Assembly (NCBI GenBank): GCA_016219275.1
Contig: JACRBM010000094.1
Span: 38,587-102,586 of the forward strand
DNA from: Chloroflexota bacterium
Lineage (GTDB): Bacteria; Chloroflexota; Anaerolineae; UBA4142
Length of the DNA: 64,000 nt
Direction: 5' to 3'
The translations under genes and the position numbers were made by a program. The notes below the pieces were generated by a model. It saw only the letters and a program-made list of their open reading frames with translations, had not been told where the DNA came from and made no database searches. Shown here one piece after another: positions 1-8,656 of the stretch. Position 1 is the stretch's first letter, and the number at the start of each line of letters is the position of its first letter.

Positions 1-2796
1 GCGGTGTTCCTCTGCGCGCATTTCACGTACGAATTTTTGCGCCCGCGCGTCAAGTGGTCGTCCGAATGGCTTGCGCTTGCCTCCGCGATTTTCGGCATCC
101 CGGTGTTTGGTGTGATCGCCACGTACAGCGCGGTGCGCGCGCTCACGGTCAAGACGACGGACGAAGACTGGCGCGAGATTCCCAGCTTTGACCTCGCGAT
201 GATTTTCGGTACGTTCTCGATTCCGCTCATCACGCCAGCAGTGATAACGTACCTCCTCAATCCAATTTGGATGATCTTGTTCGCAACTGATTTTCTCCCC
301 GTCTCCGCGTTCAGCGATCTCAGCACGATCATGTCCATCACGCAATCGCAACCGGACGTGATGTTCCGCGTCATCGCGTTGACCGTGGCGATGGTCGCGT
401 TCTCGGCGCTACTGGGTTTGACGTGGAACGCGCGCGTGTGGGGGATTGGCGCGGTCTTGTTCTGGCCCCTCTTCGTCGTCTTTTTCACGACGTTCTTTAC
501 AAATGGCTCGGGCTTTTTCTCCGGCTTGCTTGGCTCGCTGGGTTATTGGTTGTCGCAACAAACCGTGCAACGCGGCGGTCAACCCTCGTACTATTATTTG
601 CTCGTGCTGTTGCCGATGTACGAATTTCTGCCGTACCTCTTTGGTCTCGGCGCGATGTTTTGGTACTGGTACCGCTATCGTCCCGTGCGGCTCGTCGCGG
701 TACTCGTGTGGATGCTGTGGATCATTTTTTATTACGTCGCGATTCGTCCGTTATTGTTGGGCGTCGCGCCGAATCTTGCCGATCAACTCGTCGTCGCGTT
801 CATCATGCTTCTCGCGCCGCTGACATTCTTTGCGACGTACGATTCTGAAAAACCCGAAAGTGCGTTTCCGGCATTTCTGTTTGTGTGGACCGCGGGCGTG
901 CTCATCTTGTTCAGTTGGGCGGGCGAAAAAATGCCGTGGCTCACGATGCACCTGACGATTCCGCTCGCGTTCGTCACTGGGTGGGCACTCGAAAAATTGC
1001 TCACGGCGGACTGGCGCGATTTGCTCGCGCGCGGCGCGGTGTGGCTTGCGCTCCTCATCCCGCTCACTACGGTGTTGTTCGTGATGTTGATCGTGTCCCC
1101 GCGTCCGTTTGGAGGCATGGAACTCAACCAACTTTCCGCGACGAACGCGTTCATCATCGTGCTGTTCATGTTGATCGTGTTCGTCGGTCCCGCGTTCTTC
1201 GCCGTCGCGCGACGATTCACCGCGACGGAGGTCGCGCGCATCAGCGCGGTCGCGGTGTTGATTCTCCTGACCGGGTTAACGATTCGATTTGCCGCGCTGG
1301 CGGTGTTCATCCAACCCGATTCGGCGCAAGAGACGATCATCTACGCGCAAGGTTCGCACGACAACGTGACGGCGATGCAAGAGATCGAAGAGTTGTCGCG
1401 GCGGCTATGTTCGCAGACGACGCCGGGTAGAACGCAAGCGGTGCCGTGCGACAACGGCGCGATCAAGGTCGCCTACGACGACGACTCGTCGTGGCCCTTT
1501 GTGTGGTATCTGCGAAATTATCGCAACGCGCAGTACTATGGCGCGAGTCCGAATGCGCCCTTCGACGCGCCGGTTGTGATCGTCGGTTCGAAGAACGAGG
1601 AGGCGGTCAAACCCTGGCTGGGTAGCCGCTACACCAAGCGCACGTACAAACTGATTTGGTGGCCCCTTGAAGGATACAAGGATTTGAACCTCGAACGCGT
1701 GGCGAATTATTTCCGCGAACCGCAACAGCGTTTGGATTTGTTCAACACCTGGTTCTATCACACCTACAAGGAAAACCAGAGCCAGTGGCCCTACGTGCAT
1801 CTGTTTTCGTTTTACGTTCGCAAAGATGTCGCGGCGCTGATGTGGAATTACGGCGGCAATGTGCCGCCGCAACCGCTACCGGAAGACGAGTACACGAAAA
1901 AGTTCGTGCGGCTCGACGCAGCGCGTGTGCTCGGCACGCCCGGCGCGGGCAAAGGTCAGTTCAATTACCCGCGCGTCATCGCGTTTGACGCGCAAGGCAA
2001 CATGTTCGTCGCCGATTCGGAAAATCATCGCATCCAGAAATTCGATGCGAAAGGCGAAATCCTCCTGACCTGGGGCACGAAAAGTCCGGATGGCGTCGCG
2101 CCGCCGCCGGGTACGTTCAATCAACCCTGGGGTATCGCGGTGGACAAAGCCGGGAACGTGTTCGTTTCCGATACCTGGAATCATCGCGTCCAGAAATTCG
2201 ACAACAACGGCAAGTTCCTGACAACCTGGGGTGTGAACGGCGACACGCGCGGGGTCGCGCACGATAGTCCATTGCAGTTCTATGGTCCGCGCGCGATTAT
2301 GGCGGACGCGCAAGGCAATGTCTACATCGCGGACACGGGCAACAAGCGCGTGACCAAGTTCTCGAATACCGGCGAGCCGCTCGCGCAGTACGGCGGCGTC
2401 GGCTCCGATCCCGGTCAGTTCCTCGAACAAGTGGGGCTTGCGATAGACAAGCAGGGCAATATCTACGTTGCCGACACGTGGAATCAACGCATCCAAAAAT
2501 TCGACGCGAATTTCAATTTTGTGATGCAATGGGCGGTGGATGCCTGGGACACGCAAACGGTGGTCAACAAACCGTACCTCGCCGTGGATGGCGAGGGCAA
2601 CGTGTTCGCGTCCGATCCCGAAGGCGCGCGAATTATGAAATTTGCGAGCGATGGCAAATTGCTGTCCGTGTTCGGCGCGCGCGGCAACGACCTCGCGTCG
2701 TTCAACTTGCCGACCGGTCTCGCGTTCGACGCGCAAGGGAATCTCTACGTCGCGGATTCCGGCAATCAGCGCATCCTTGTTTTTACTAAACCGTAA
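1..2796 (+). CDS. Agl23-like (TIGR03663) membrane protein with C-terminal NHL propeller, 5' partial
   Basis: The reading frame is open from the first base, so the N-terminus lies outside the window. The first ~440 visible residues hold about ten hydrophobic segments, followed by a soluble region with aromatic-rich stretches. From about residue 640 to the end there are six NHL-type repeats, each ending in a variant of N-R-I-Q-K-F-D. This order matches TIGR03663/Agl23-like proteins, which are glycosyltransferase-39-related membrane proteins linked to lipid-linked glycan handling; some bacterial members carry an NHL beta-propeller. The next gene is an AglD-like flippase, which supports an envelope glycosylation role. 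The exact substrate cannot be read from sequence. Confidence 0.7.
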   Translation, partial: AVFLCAHFTYEFLRPRVKWSSEWLALASAIFGIPVFGVIATYSAVRALTVKTTDEDWREIPSFDLAMIFGTFSIPLITPAVITYLLNPIWMILFATDFLPVSAFSDLSTIMSITQSQPDVMFRVIALTVAMVAFSALLGLTWNARVWGIGAVLFWPLFVVFFTTFFTNGSGFFSGLLGSLGYWLSQQTVQRGGQPSYYYLLVLLPMYEFLPYLFGLGAMFWYWYRYRPVRLVAVLVWMLWIIFYYVAIRPLLLGVAPNLADQLVVAFIMLLAPLTFFATYDSEKPESAFPAFLFVWTAGVLILFSWAGEKMPWLTMHLTIPLAFVTGWALEKLLTADWRDLLARGAVWLALLIPLTTVLFVMLIVSPRPFGGMELNQLSATNAFIIVLFMLIVFVGPAFFAVARRFTATEVARISAVAVLILLTGLTIRFAALAVFIQPDSAQETIIYAQGSHDNVTAMQEIEELSRRLCSQTTPGRTQAVPCDNGAIKVAYDDDSSWPFVWYLRNYRNAQYYGASPNAPFDAPVVIVGSKNEEAVKPWLGSRYTKRTYKLIWWPLEGYKDLNLERVANYFREPQQRLDLFNTWFYHTYKENQSQWPYVHLFSFYVRKDVAALMWNYGGNVPPQPLPEDEYTKKFVRLDAARVLGTPGAGKGQFNYPRVIAFDAQGNMFVADSENHRIQKFDAKGEILLTWGTKSPDGVAPPPGTFNQPWGIAVDKAGNVFVSDTWNHRVQKFDNNGKFLTTWGVNGDTRGVAHDSPLQFYGPRAIMADAQGNVYIADTGNKRVTKFSNTGEPLAQYGGVGSDPGQFLEQVGLAIDKQGNIYVADTWNQRIQKFDANFNFVMQWAVDAWDTQTVVNKPYLAVDGEGNVFASDPEGARIMKFASDGKLLSVFGARGNDLASFNLPTGLAFDAQGNLYVADSGNQRILVFTKP

Positions 2797-2801
2797 GGAT
2801 T

Positions 2802-2853
2802 GACGAAGGATGAAAGACGAAAGACCAAGGTTTTTCGTCCTTTGTCTTTCGTC
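2802..2853. repeat. Short inverted repeat between two genes
   Basis: Two 10-base arms, GACGAAAGAC at 2816-2825 and its exact complement at 2844-2853, flank a short centre. The left arm is preceded by the related word GACGAAGGATGAA. Similar GAAGGATGAA words recur at 59208-59240. The repeat contains an apparent ATG (2810) in the frame of the next gene, which probably makes that ATG a false start. Confidence 0.6.
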
Positions 2854-2866
2854 CCGAGTCAGTGTT

Positions 2867-3874
2867 TTGAAACCTCGACAAATTATCACGCTCATCGCCA
2901 GTCTCGCGATCACCGGGGTGTTCCTCTACCTCGCGCTTGGTCGCGTGGATTGGACGAAACTCGGGCAGTCGTTCGCGTCCGTGAACTATGGGTTCGCCGC
3001 GTTCGCGGTGGTGGCGATGCTCTCGAGTTACGTTTTGCGAACGGTGCGTTGGCGACAGTTTCTCGCGCCGACGCAAAAAATTCCGGTGCGCCGCTTGTTC
3101 CCCGTGCTGATCGTCGGTTTTTCGCTCAACAATCTTCTGCCCGCGCGTCCCGGCGAATTTGCGCGCGGCTATTGGCTGGGCAAGCGCGAAGGCATTTCGA
3201 AAACACTCGGCATTGCGACGGTGATCGTCGAACGCGTCGCAGACGGTTTTACGCTGATCGGTTTTCTCGTCGCCGCGCTGGTATTGTTCGAGCGGCTGGG
3301 TCTCGATTTGCCGTCCATCGCCGAGTGGATCGCGGTGGCGATGACGTTGATCTTTGGGATCGCGCTCGGCGGAATGATTTTCTTGCTCGTGCGCGAGTCG
3401 CTCGCGTTGCGCGCGTTGCGGTGGTTTACGCGCTTGTTGCCCGCGAGGTTCGCCGCGCGCATCGAAAGAATGCTCGGCTCGTTCGTACTCGGTTTGCATT
3501 CGCTCAAATCATCGCGCGATGTGCTCGTGATTGTGTTGCTCTCGATCGCGATTTGGACGCTGGAAGCCGCGACGTACTTTTTCATGCTCATCGCGTTCGG
3601 CGCGCTGCCGACGTACGGACGCCGCGCGGTCGCCGGGGTGATGACGATGGCGATGATCAATTTCGGCGTGATGATTCCCGCCGCGCCCGGCGGCGTGGGT
3701 CCGTACGAAGCCGCCGGCATTTTTGCGCTCGCCTCGTTTGGAGTGGATGAGACGACCGCCGCGGGCGTGGCGTTGGCGACGCACGCGATCCAATTTGTGT
3801 TGATCACCGGGCTAGGACTGTTGTTTATTTGGCGCGAGGGACTCCGGGTTGTAACGAACGAGAGTGACGCGTAA
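2867..3874 (+). CDS. AglD-like/UPF0104 flippase-like integral membrane protein
   Basis: About 335 residues with seven or eight hydrophobic helices and the family features R-P-G-E-F-A-R-G (near residue 90) and a P-A-A-P-G-G-V-G-P-Y-E segment near the C-terminus. These are typical of lysylphosphatidylglycerol-synthase transmembrane region / AglD-like proteins. It probably moves or modifies lipid-linked intermediates in the cytoplasmic membrane. The TTG at 2867 is preferred because upstream codons fall in an inverted repeat; ATG 2810 is the alternative and adds 19 residues. It follows the Agl23-like gene on the same strand. Confidence 0.7.
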   Translation: MKPRQIITLIASLAITGVFLYLALGRVDWTKLGQSFASVNYGFAAFAVVAMLSSYVLRTVRWRQFLAPTQKIPVRRLFPVLIVGFSLNNLLPARPGEFARGYWLGKREGISKTLGIATVIVERVADGFTLIGFLVAALVLFERLGLDLPSIAEWIAVAMTLIFGIALGGMIFLLVRESLALRALRWFTRLLPARFAARIERMLGSFVLGLHSLKSSRDVLVIVLLSIAIWTLEAATYFFMLIAFGALPTYGRRAVAGVMTMAMINFGVMIPAAPGGVGPYEAAGIFALASFGVDETTAAGVALATHAIQFVLITGLGLLFIWREGLRVVTNESDA

Positions 3875-3893
3875 CGCGTCACTCTCGTTTTTC
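3857..3893 (+). terminator. Intrinsic terminator whose loop is the stop codon
   Basis: A perfect 15-base stem (3857-3871 with 3875-3889) closes on a 3-base loop TAA, which is the stop codon of the flippase-like gene. A T run follows. It separates this gene from the convergent gene. Confidence 0.8.
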
Positions 3894-3921
3894 AATCAAC
3901 CTTGAACGACCCTTTGAATTT

Positions 3922-5241
3922 TCACGCGGGTTGAAACTCGTCCATGTACGATTTGATCTTCGGCAGCGCCACCAGGCGATCGTGGAAAAAATTATTGACG
4001 ACGTTGATCACCTGCTCGCGCGCGGCGTCCACTTGGACGCTAAGTTGCGCGCCTTCATGTTGCGCCAGCGCGTCTTTGAGATTGAGCAGATGCCGCACGA
4101 TCTCCGCCTCTTGCGCGCCTTCGAGCGTATTGACCACGGTAAGAATCAACTGGTCGGCTTGCGCGAGCAGTTGCTCTTTGGGAATAGACGAATCGGCTTG
4201 CCCCACGTCTTCCAGCGTGCGGACGAGCGACCACACCTGATACAACATCGTCGCCGGCTCGTCGAACAATTCGCGAATGAACGCGGCTTCCTCGTACCGT
4301 CCGGTCAATCGAAAAATGTTGTACATCCGTTTCGCCGCCTTGCCATAGTTCACGTCTTTGGTTAGATATTTTCGGACTTCGTGCTCGAGTTGCGCCACGT
4401 AATCGTCGAGTGCGTTGGCGGAAACGTGTTGCGCCAGTTTTGAAAAAATCGGCACCGACGCGGCGTCGAGATACACCTCTTGAAAGTATGGATCGAGATA
4501 GCCGTCGAGCGGCGTGATCGCGCTGTCGGGCGCTTCCCAGGTCACGTCGAGCATGTTGCTCGCGTTCGCCAATTGCTTGCGCGCGGGGTCGGCGATGACC
4601 CAATCCAATTTGCACCACCCTGGGTTGGACGCGACCGCGTCCCAACGAATTTCGACCGGCGCACCATCCGGTTTGAACGCATCAATTTTGCCCGCCGCGA
4701 TTTCGTCGGGTCGCCACGCGATTGGCGAGCCGCCGCGCACCGGCGTGCCTTCTTTCACAACGTCGTGCGGATACGAACCGAATTTCACTTCGATCAACTG
4801 ATACGTCGGTCCTTTGAACGCGCTCAACGCCTTGTCGCGCATGATGCGCGCGAGAATGGCGCATGCCTCGGCGCGCGTCGGCGCTTTGATGTTGACGCGT
4901 TCGAAGTAATCACAATCGCCGGGATACGTTTGGATTTTTGATTGCGCGGCGGAGCCGGACAGCGCGAGCGCGGTCTCGACGATGCCTGGCTCGTCCTTGA
5001 ACTCGACGATCTGTCCGATCGCGCGAAAGCGCGCGAGGTCCGCCGAACTAAAATCGAGCATCGTGACCTTGTGCCCGAACACGCCAGCGCGCGTATCGAA
5101 CACAATATCGCCGCCCGCATCGCCTGCCGCCATCGCGGTCAGCCATTGCAACGCGTCTGCCTCGTCCAGTTCTACGCCGAGCCGCTTTGCCGATTCGACA
5201 ATCTGTGCGAGTTCGGTCGTCGGTTTTGTGCTATCGCTCAT
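3922..5241 (-). CDS. Conserved hypothetical soluble protein, 439 aa
   Basis: I do not recognise the family. The protein has no signal peptide and no membrane segment. The N-terminal half is mixed alpha/beta and includes two W-rich stretches around residues 190-240. The C-terminal third looks all-helical (residues ~285-435). The start is supported by GAGGTGA about six bases upstream of the ATG at 5241. It is monocistronic or at the head of nothing obvious, and is convergent with the flippase gene across a terminator. Confidence 0.5.
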   Translation of the reverse strand: MSDSTKPTTELAQIVESAKRLGVELDEADALQWLTAMAAGDAGGDIVFDTRAGVFGHKVTMLDFSSADLARFRAIGQIVEFKDEPGIVETALALSGSAAQSKIQTYPGDCDYFERVNIKAPTRAEACAILARIMRDKALSAFKGPTYQLIEVKFGSYPHDVVKEGTPVRGGSPIAWRPDEIAAGKIDAFKPDGAPVEIRWDAVASNPGWCKLDWVIADPARKQLANASNMLDVTWEAPDSAITPLDGYLDPYFQEVYLDAASVPIFSKLAQHVSANALDDYVAQLEHEVRKYLTKDVNYGKAAKRMYNIFRLTGRYEEAAFIRELFDEPATMLYQVWSLVRTLEDVGQADSSIPKEQLLAQADQLILTVVNTLEGAQEAEIVRHLLNLKDALAQHEGAQLSVQVDAAREQVINVVNNFFHDRLVALPKIKSYMDEFQPA

Positions 5242-5269
5242 TTGTCACCTCGATTCAGAGTTTTACGCA

Positions 5270-5827
5270 TCACATATCGCGCGCATCGCGATTCATTGCT
5301 TCAAGAATCTTTCCAAACAATCGCGCCTGATCCTGCGCGTCACTCAACGCGTTGTGCGTGAGCGGCGTGGCGGGCAGATGCAAGCGCGCCATGATCGCGC
5401 GCATCCGCGTTTCATCCCAGGTCACGCCGAACGCGCCCATAAAGTACGCTTTGATGTCCAGCGCGGCGTGCCCAAATGGATTGTGCCCAAGAAATCGGTG
5501 AAAATAATCGGCGACGAACATCCAATCGAACGGCGCGTTGAACGCGAGAAAAACTGGGTTGGGCGCGTTGACCGCGAGCCACACTTCAAATTCGCGCAGC
5601 GCGTCCATGGGCGGCATGCCGCGCGCGGCAAGTTCGTCGAGCGACAGTTGGCTGATCGCGAGCGCTTCGGGGATCGCGTTGCGATTGACCGGTTGCAGTT
5701 CGATGTAAAAACCGCGCGTCGGATTGGATACCAGGCACGCCCCAATCGAAAGAAGCGAATACTGACTGGGATTCGGTCCTGCAGTCTCAACGTCAACGGA
5801 AACGAAATTCTCAGGGAAGGACAGCAT
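5270..5827 (-). CDS. DEDDh-family 3'-5' exonuclease (RNase T/DnaQ-like)
   Basis: 185 residues containing the three exonuclease motifs: V-D-V-E-T (D12, E14), F-N-A-P-F-D (D101) and H-N-A-L-S-D-A (H158, D163). These are the metal-binding and catalytic residues of DEDDh nucleases, which cleave single-stranded DNA or RNA from the 3' end. There is no polymerase domain, so it is a stand-alone trimming or repair exonuclease. It starts 3 bases after the DUF5615 toxin gene stop and probably shares its transcript. Confidence 0.8.
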   Translation of the reverse strand: MLSFPENFVSVDVETAGPNPSQYSLLSIGACLVSNPTRGFYIELQPVNRNAIPEALAISQLSLDELAARGMPPMDALREFEVWLAVNAPNPVFLAFNAPFDWMFVADYFHRFLGHNPFGHAALDIKAYFMGAFGVTWDETRMRAIMARLHLPATPLTHNALSDAQDQARLFGKILEAMNRDARDM

Positions 5828-5830
5828 GGT

Positions 5831-6193
5831 TCAGGTGCTCGCGGGTAATTCTCTCATTCGAATTCGGTTCTCTTCGACCACGGCAAAATGACCTTCCCAA
5901 TCGGTGCGCGACGAAATTGCTTGAACCGTAGCGCGTGCGATGTACGATGAAGACCTGACTGAAATCCGAAACAAGATAATGCCGCATTCTGCTGGCAGCT
6001 TGGAACGAAAAGCAAGTTCACCAAAATCCTTATCAAAGGTAATCAGAATCCGTTTTTCTCTTCTGGCGCGTTGGAGAATAGCATCGTCTCTGCTGCCAGG
6101 CGCGTCAGTTCTAATCCAGACAACATCATGATCGTGATCACGTAGGGCTTGAACAGCATCACCCGGAAAGTTCTCATTGGCGAGAAAACGCAT
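5831..6193 (-). CDS. DUF5615 PIN-like toxin
   Basis: 120 residues with the PIN-like layout: F-L-A-N-E-N-F-P at the N-terminus, conserved D-H-D-V-V-W near residue 22, and I-L-I-T-F-D-K-D-F-G-E near residue 50. These acidic residues are the expected metal site of a PIN-type RNase. DUF5615 proteins are usually encoded directly downstream of a DUF433 protein, as here (12-base gap), and the pair is regarded as a type II toxin-antitoxin module. Confidence 0.8.
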   Translation of the reverse strand: MRFLANENFPGDAVQALRDHDHDVVWIRTDAPGSRDDAILQRARREKRILITFDKDFGELAFRSKLPAECGIILFRISVRSSSYIARATVQAISSRTDWEGHFAVVEENRIRMRELPAST

Positions 6194-6205
6194 TGGTCGG
6201 GTTCC

Positions 6206-6439
6206 TTATGAAAATGCTACGGCGTACACTTTTTCCGATTTGAGCACTTGACCGGCGTACCGCAAGCATGCCTGAATATCTTCGTGAGTCAAACCAGGAT
6301 AGTTGCGTAAGATTTCTGCTTCGCTCCAACCTTCGGCAATCAAATCAATGATAAACTCGACGGCTAACCGCGTCCCTGTGACGACCGGCTTGCCGACCAG
6401 AATTTTAGGGTCAACCATGATTCGTTCTTCCCATTCCAT
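6206..6439 (-). CDS. DUF433 antitoxin
   Basis: 77 residues with the DUF433 core P-K-I-L-V-G-K-P-V-V-T-G-T-R and a helix-turn-helix-like second half (A-E-G-W-S-E-A-E-I-L, then Y-P-G-L-T-H-E-D-I). Known members pair with DUF5615 toxins, neutralising them and probably repressing the operon. AAGGAGG sits six bases before the ATG, and a clear promoter lies upstream. Confidence 0.85.
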   Translation of the reverse strand: MEWEERIMVDPKILVGKPVVTGTRLAVEFIIDLIAEGWSEAEILRNYPGLTHEDIQACLRYAGQVLKSEKVYAVAFS

Positions 6440-6465
6440 GATGCCTCCTTTCGGATACGGCGACG

Positions 6466-6494
6466 ATTATAACACGCGCCCGCGTTAGCGTCAA
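6466..6494 (-). promoter_or_regulatory. Promoter for the DUF433/DUF5615 operon
   Basis: On the minus strand TTGACG (6489-6494) and TATAAT (6466-6471) are separated by 17 bases. It is back to back with the plus-strand promoter for the metallophosphoesterase. Confidence 0.75.
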
Positions 6495-6506
6495 TCAAAT
6501 TTCGCC

Positions 6507-6534
6507 TTGCAAACATCGCGATTCCCGGTATAAT
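6507..6534 (+). promoter_or_regulatory. Promoter giving an almost leaderless mRNA for the metallophosphoesterase gene
   Basis: TTGCAA (6507-6512) and TATAAT (6529-6534) have 16-base spacing. The ATG at 6544 lies 9 bases after the -10 box, so transcription should begin at or next to the start codon. Confidence 0.7.
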
Positions 6535-6543
6535 CATCGCTCG

Positions 6544-7680
6544 ATGAAACCAAAAGATTTTTCGCACGTCAAACATTTTCCCGGTACGATGAGCAGTCAC
6601 TTTGACTGGCTCGTTCGCTTTGCCGATGCGATTGAAAGTATTCCGACGTTGCTGTTCGCCGCGCTCTTGTTCGGCATCGCGCTCGTGCCCACGCGATTCG
6701 ATGTGTGGCTCGCGTTCGTCGTGTGGTTGTTCTTTCTCGGCGATTGGCTTTTGATTGCCGCGTTGCCGCGCGCCGGCAAATCATTCGGACCGGCGAAACC
6801 GCCGATGATCGTGCTCGCGACGATGCGCGCGGTATTTGCCGCATTGCCGCTGCCGTTCAACCTCATCGCGCAAGTGATCGGTACTGCGCTCGTCGTCTAT
6901 GGTTTTTGGTTCGAGCCGCATCGCTTACGTGTGACGCGCCAGGTCTTGCAAACAGCGAAACTCAAAACGAACGGACGACCTTTGCGCGTATTGCATCTCG
7001 GCGATCTTCACGTCGAGCGGATCACCGCGCGCGAACGCGAATTGATCGCGCAAACGCGCGCGCTCGCACCGGATGTGATTTTGTTTTCCGGCGATTTTCT
7101 GAATCTGTCGAACATCGAAGACCCGATTGCGTGGGAACATACGCGCGAGATTTTGCGCGAGTTGCGCGCGCCGCTCGGCGTGTTCGCGGTGACGGGCAGT
7201 CCGCCGGTGGACCCGCCCGACGTCGTCGAAAAACTGCTCGACGGGTTGCCGATTCGTTGGCTGCGTGATGAGCGCGTTTCGCTGGAGTTTGAACGACAAC
7301 GCGTGGATGTCGTCGGCATTACGTGCACGCACAAGCCGCACGTGGACGGCGCTACGCTCGATGCAATCTTGCACGGTGACCCGGACGATCTAACGATTCT
7401 GCTTTATCACTCGCCCGATCTCGCGCCGGTCGCGGCGGAGCAGGGCGTGGATTTGCAATTGTCCGGGCACACGCACGGCGGTCAAGTTCGCATTCCGTTT
7501 TTCGGCGCGATTTATACGGCATCGCTGTACGGCAAACAGTTCGAGGTCGGGCGGCATCATATCGGCGCGTTCACGTTGTACGTCACGCGTGGCATCGGAC
7601 TCGAAGGCAAGGGCGCGCCGCGTGTCCGGTTCTTGTGTCCGCCGGAAATGATTCTGTGGGAAATTCAGGGTGAAAGATGA
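6544..7680 (+). CDS. Membrane-anchored calcineurin-like metallophosphoesterase (YkuE-like), atypical active site
   Basis: 378 residues: two or three N-terminal hydrophobic helices (about 34-125), then a metallophosphoesterase domain. Visible motifs are G-D-L-H (D154, H156), S-G-D-F (D184), Y-H-S (H289) and G-H-T-H (308-311). The usual G-N-H-D/E motif after G-V-F-A-V is replaced by T-G-S-P-P-V-D (217-223), so the metal-bridging Asn and general-acid His are missing. Related proteins hydrolyse lipid-linked diphosphates at the membrane; activity here is uncertain. The methyltransferase gene overlaps its stop by four bases. Confidence 0.8.
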   Translation: MKPKDFSHVKHFPGTMSSHFDWLVRFADAIESIPTLLFAALLFGIALVPTRFDVWLAFVVWLFFLGDWLLIAALPRAGKSFGPAKPPMIVLATMRAVFAALPLPFNLIAQVIGTALVVYGFWFEPHRLRVTRQVLQTAKLKTNGRPLRVLHLGDLHVERITARERELIAQTRALAPDVILFSGDFLNLSNIEDPIAWEHTREILRELRAPLGVFAVTGSPPVDPPDVVEKLLDGLPIRWLRDERVSLEFERQRVDVVGITCTHKPHVDGATLDAILHGDPDDLTILLYHSPDLAPVAAEQGVDLQLSGHTHGGQVRIPFFGAIYTASLYGKQFEVGRHHIGAFTLYVTRGIGLEGKGAPRVRFLCPPEMILWEIQGER

Positions 7681-8402
7681 GCGACCAAGAAATCTTCGCG
7701 GACGCGTTGTGGCAGTTTTATGAAATCGGGCGCGCGGACTTGCGCGTCGAACGCGACGATGGATACGCAAGCATAGAAAATATCGCGTGGTACTTTACGA
7801 CGCATCGCGAATTTCTGCCGATTGAAAAAGCCGCGTTGAAATTCGCGCGCGGGCGCGTGTTGGACGCAGGGTGCGGCGCGGGGCGGCACAGTTTGTACTT
7901 GCAGAGACGCGGTTTACGCGTGACCGCGCTGGATGTATCGCCGCGCATCGTCGAGTTGGCGCGCGTGCGCGGGGTGCGCGATGCGAGATGCGCGAATCTT
8001 TGCGGCAAACTGCCGTTGCGCGCGAGCGAATTCGACACGGTCATTTTGTTCGGTAACAACCTGGGAATCTGCGGCACAGTCGCCAAGTTTCGCCGAATGT
8101 TGCGCGAGTTGCATCGCGTCACGTCGCCACGCGGACGCATTCTCGCGACGACGCGCATGCCGAGCACGACGAATCCATGGCACAAGCGTTACTTGGAACG
8201 CAACCTCGGGCGCGGGCGCGCTCTCGGGCAGATTCGTTTACGACTCATGCTCAATGGTCGGCGCGGCGCGTGGTTCGATTTGCTCTTGCTCGCGCCGACT
8301 GATCTAATGCCAATCGCGGCGCAAGCAGGTTGGAAAATCGCGCAGGTGTTTGCGGAGGGAAATTTCGAGGACGGTTACTCGGTGGTGTTGGAAAAAATGT
8401 AG
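7677..8402 (+). CDS. Class I SAM-dependent methyltransferase
   Basis: 241 residues. Motif I is V-L-D-A-G-C-G-A-G-R-H (near residue 60), motif II is A-L-D-V-S near 82, and the motif IV region is F-D-T-V-I-L-F-G-N-N near 120. This is a Rossmann-fold methyltransferase of unknown substrate. The start overlaps the phosphoesterase stop (ATGA), indicating translational coupling. Confidence 0.75.
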   Translation: MSDQEIFADALWQFYEIGRADLRVERDDGYASIENIAWYFTTHREFLPIEKAALKFARGRVLDAGCGAGRHSLYLQRRGLRVTALDVSPRIVELARVRGVRDARCANLCGKLPLRASEFDTVILFGNNLGICGTVAKFRRMLRELHRVTSPRGRILATTRMPSTTNPWHKRYLERNLGRGRALGQIRLRLMLNGRRGAWFDLLLLAPTDLMPIAAQAGWKIAQVFAEGNFEDGYSVVLEKM

Positions 8403-8439
8403 AGACGTTGTGCGCTACTCGAACGTCTCTACGTTTTTT
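8399..8439. terminator. Bidirectional intrinsic terminator
   Basis: Arms GTAGAGACGTT (8399-8409) and AACGTCTCTAC (8422-8432) form an 11-base stem with T6 after it. The A6 run before the stem gives a T run on the opposite strand, so both convergent genes can terminate here. It includes the methyltransferase stop codon. Confidence 0.8.
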
Positions 8440-8656
8440 CCAATAACGCGCGTGCCTCTTCCTCGCGTTCGCGCGGCACGAGCACCTCGACCTGACCCAG
8501 CCCATCCACGGTCAAGCCGATGATGCGTCCGACGCTTTCATACTTTAACATCGCCGGAATCCCGGCGCTTTCCAATTTGTTCTTGATCGTTTCCGCGGTG
8601 AGCATTCCCGGCGATGTGTAGACGACGACGAGATCATCCTTCGGTTTCGACGGCAT
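8429..8656 (-). CDS. DUF2007 domain protein
   Basis: 75 residues matching DUF2007 (putative signal-transducing protein): V-V-V-Y-T-S-P-G near the start, A-E-T-I-K-N-K-L-E-S-A-G-I-P, then V-E-V-L-V-P-R near the end. The fold resembles a small ferredoxin-like domain; function is unknown. Its start overlaps the end of trmI by 23 bases, so the two are co-translated. Confidence 0.75.
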   Translation of the reverse strand: MPSKPKDDLVVVYTSPGMLTAETIKNKLESAGIPAMLKYESVGRIIGLTVDGLGQVEVLVPREREEEARALLEKT

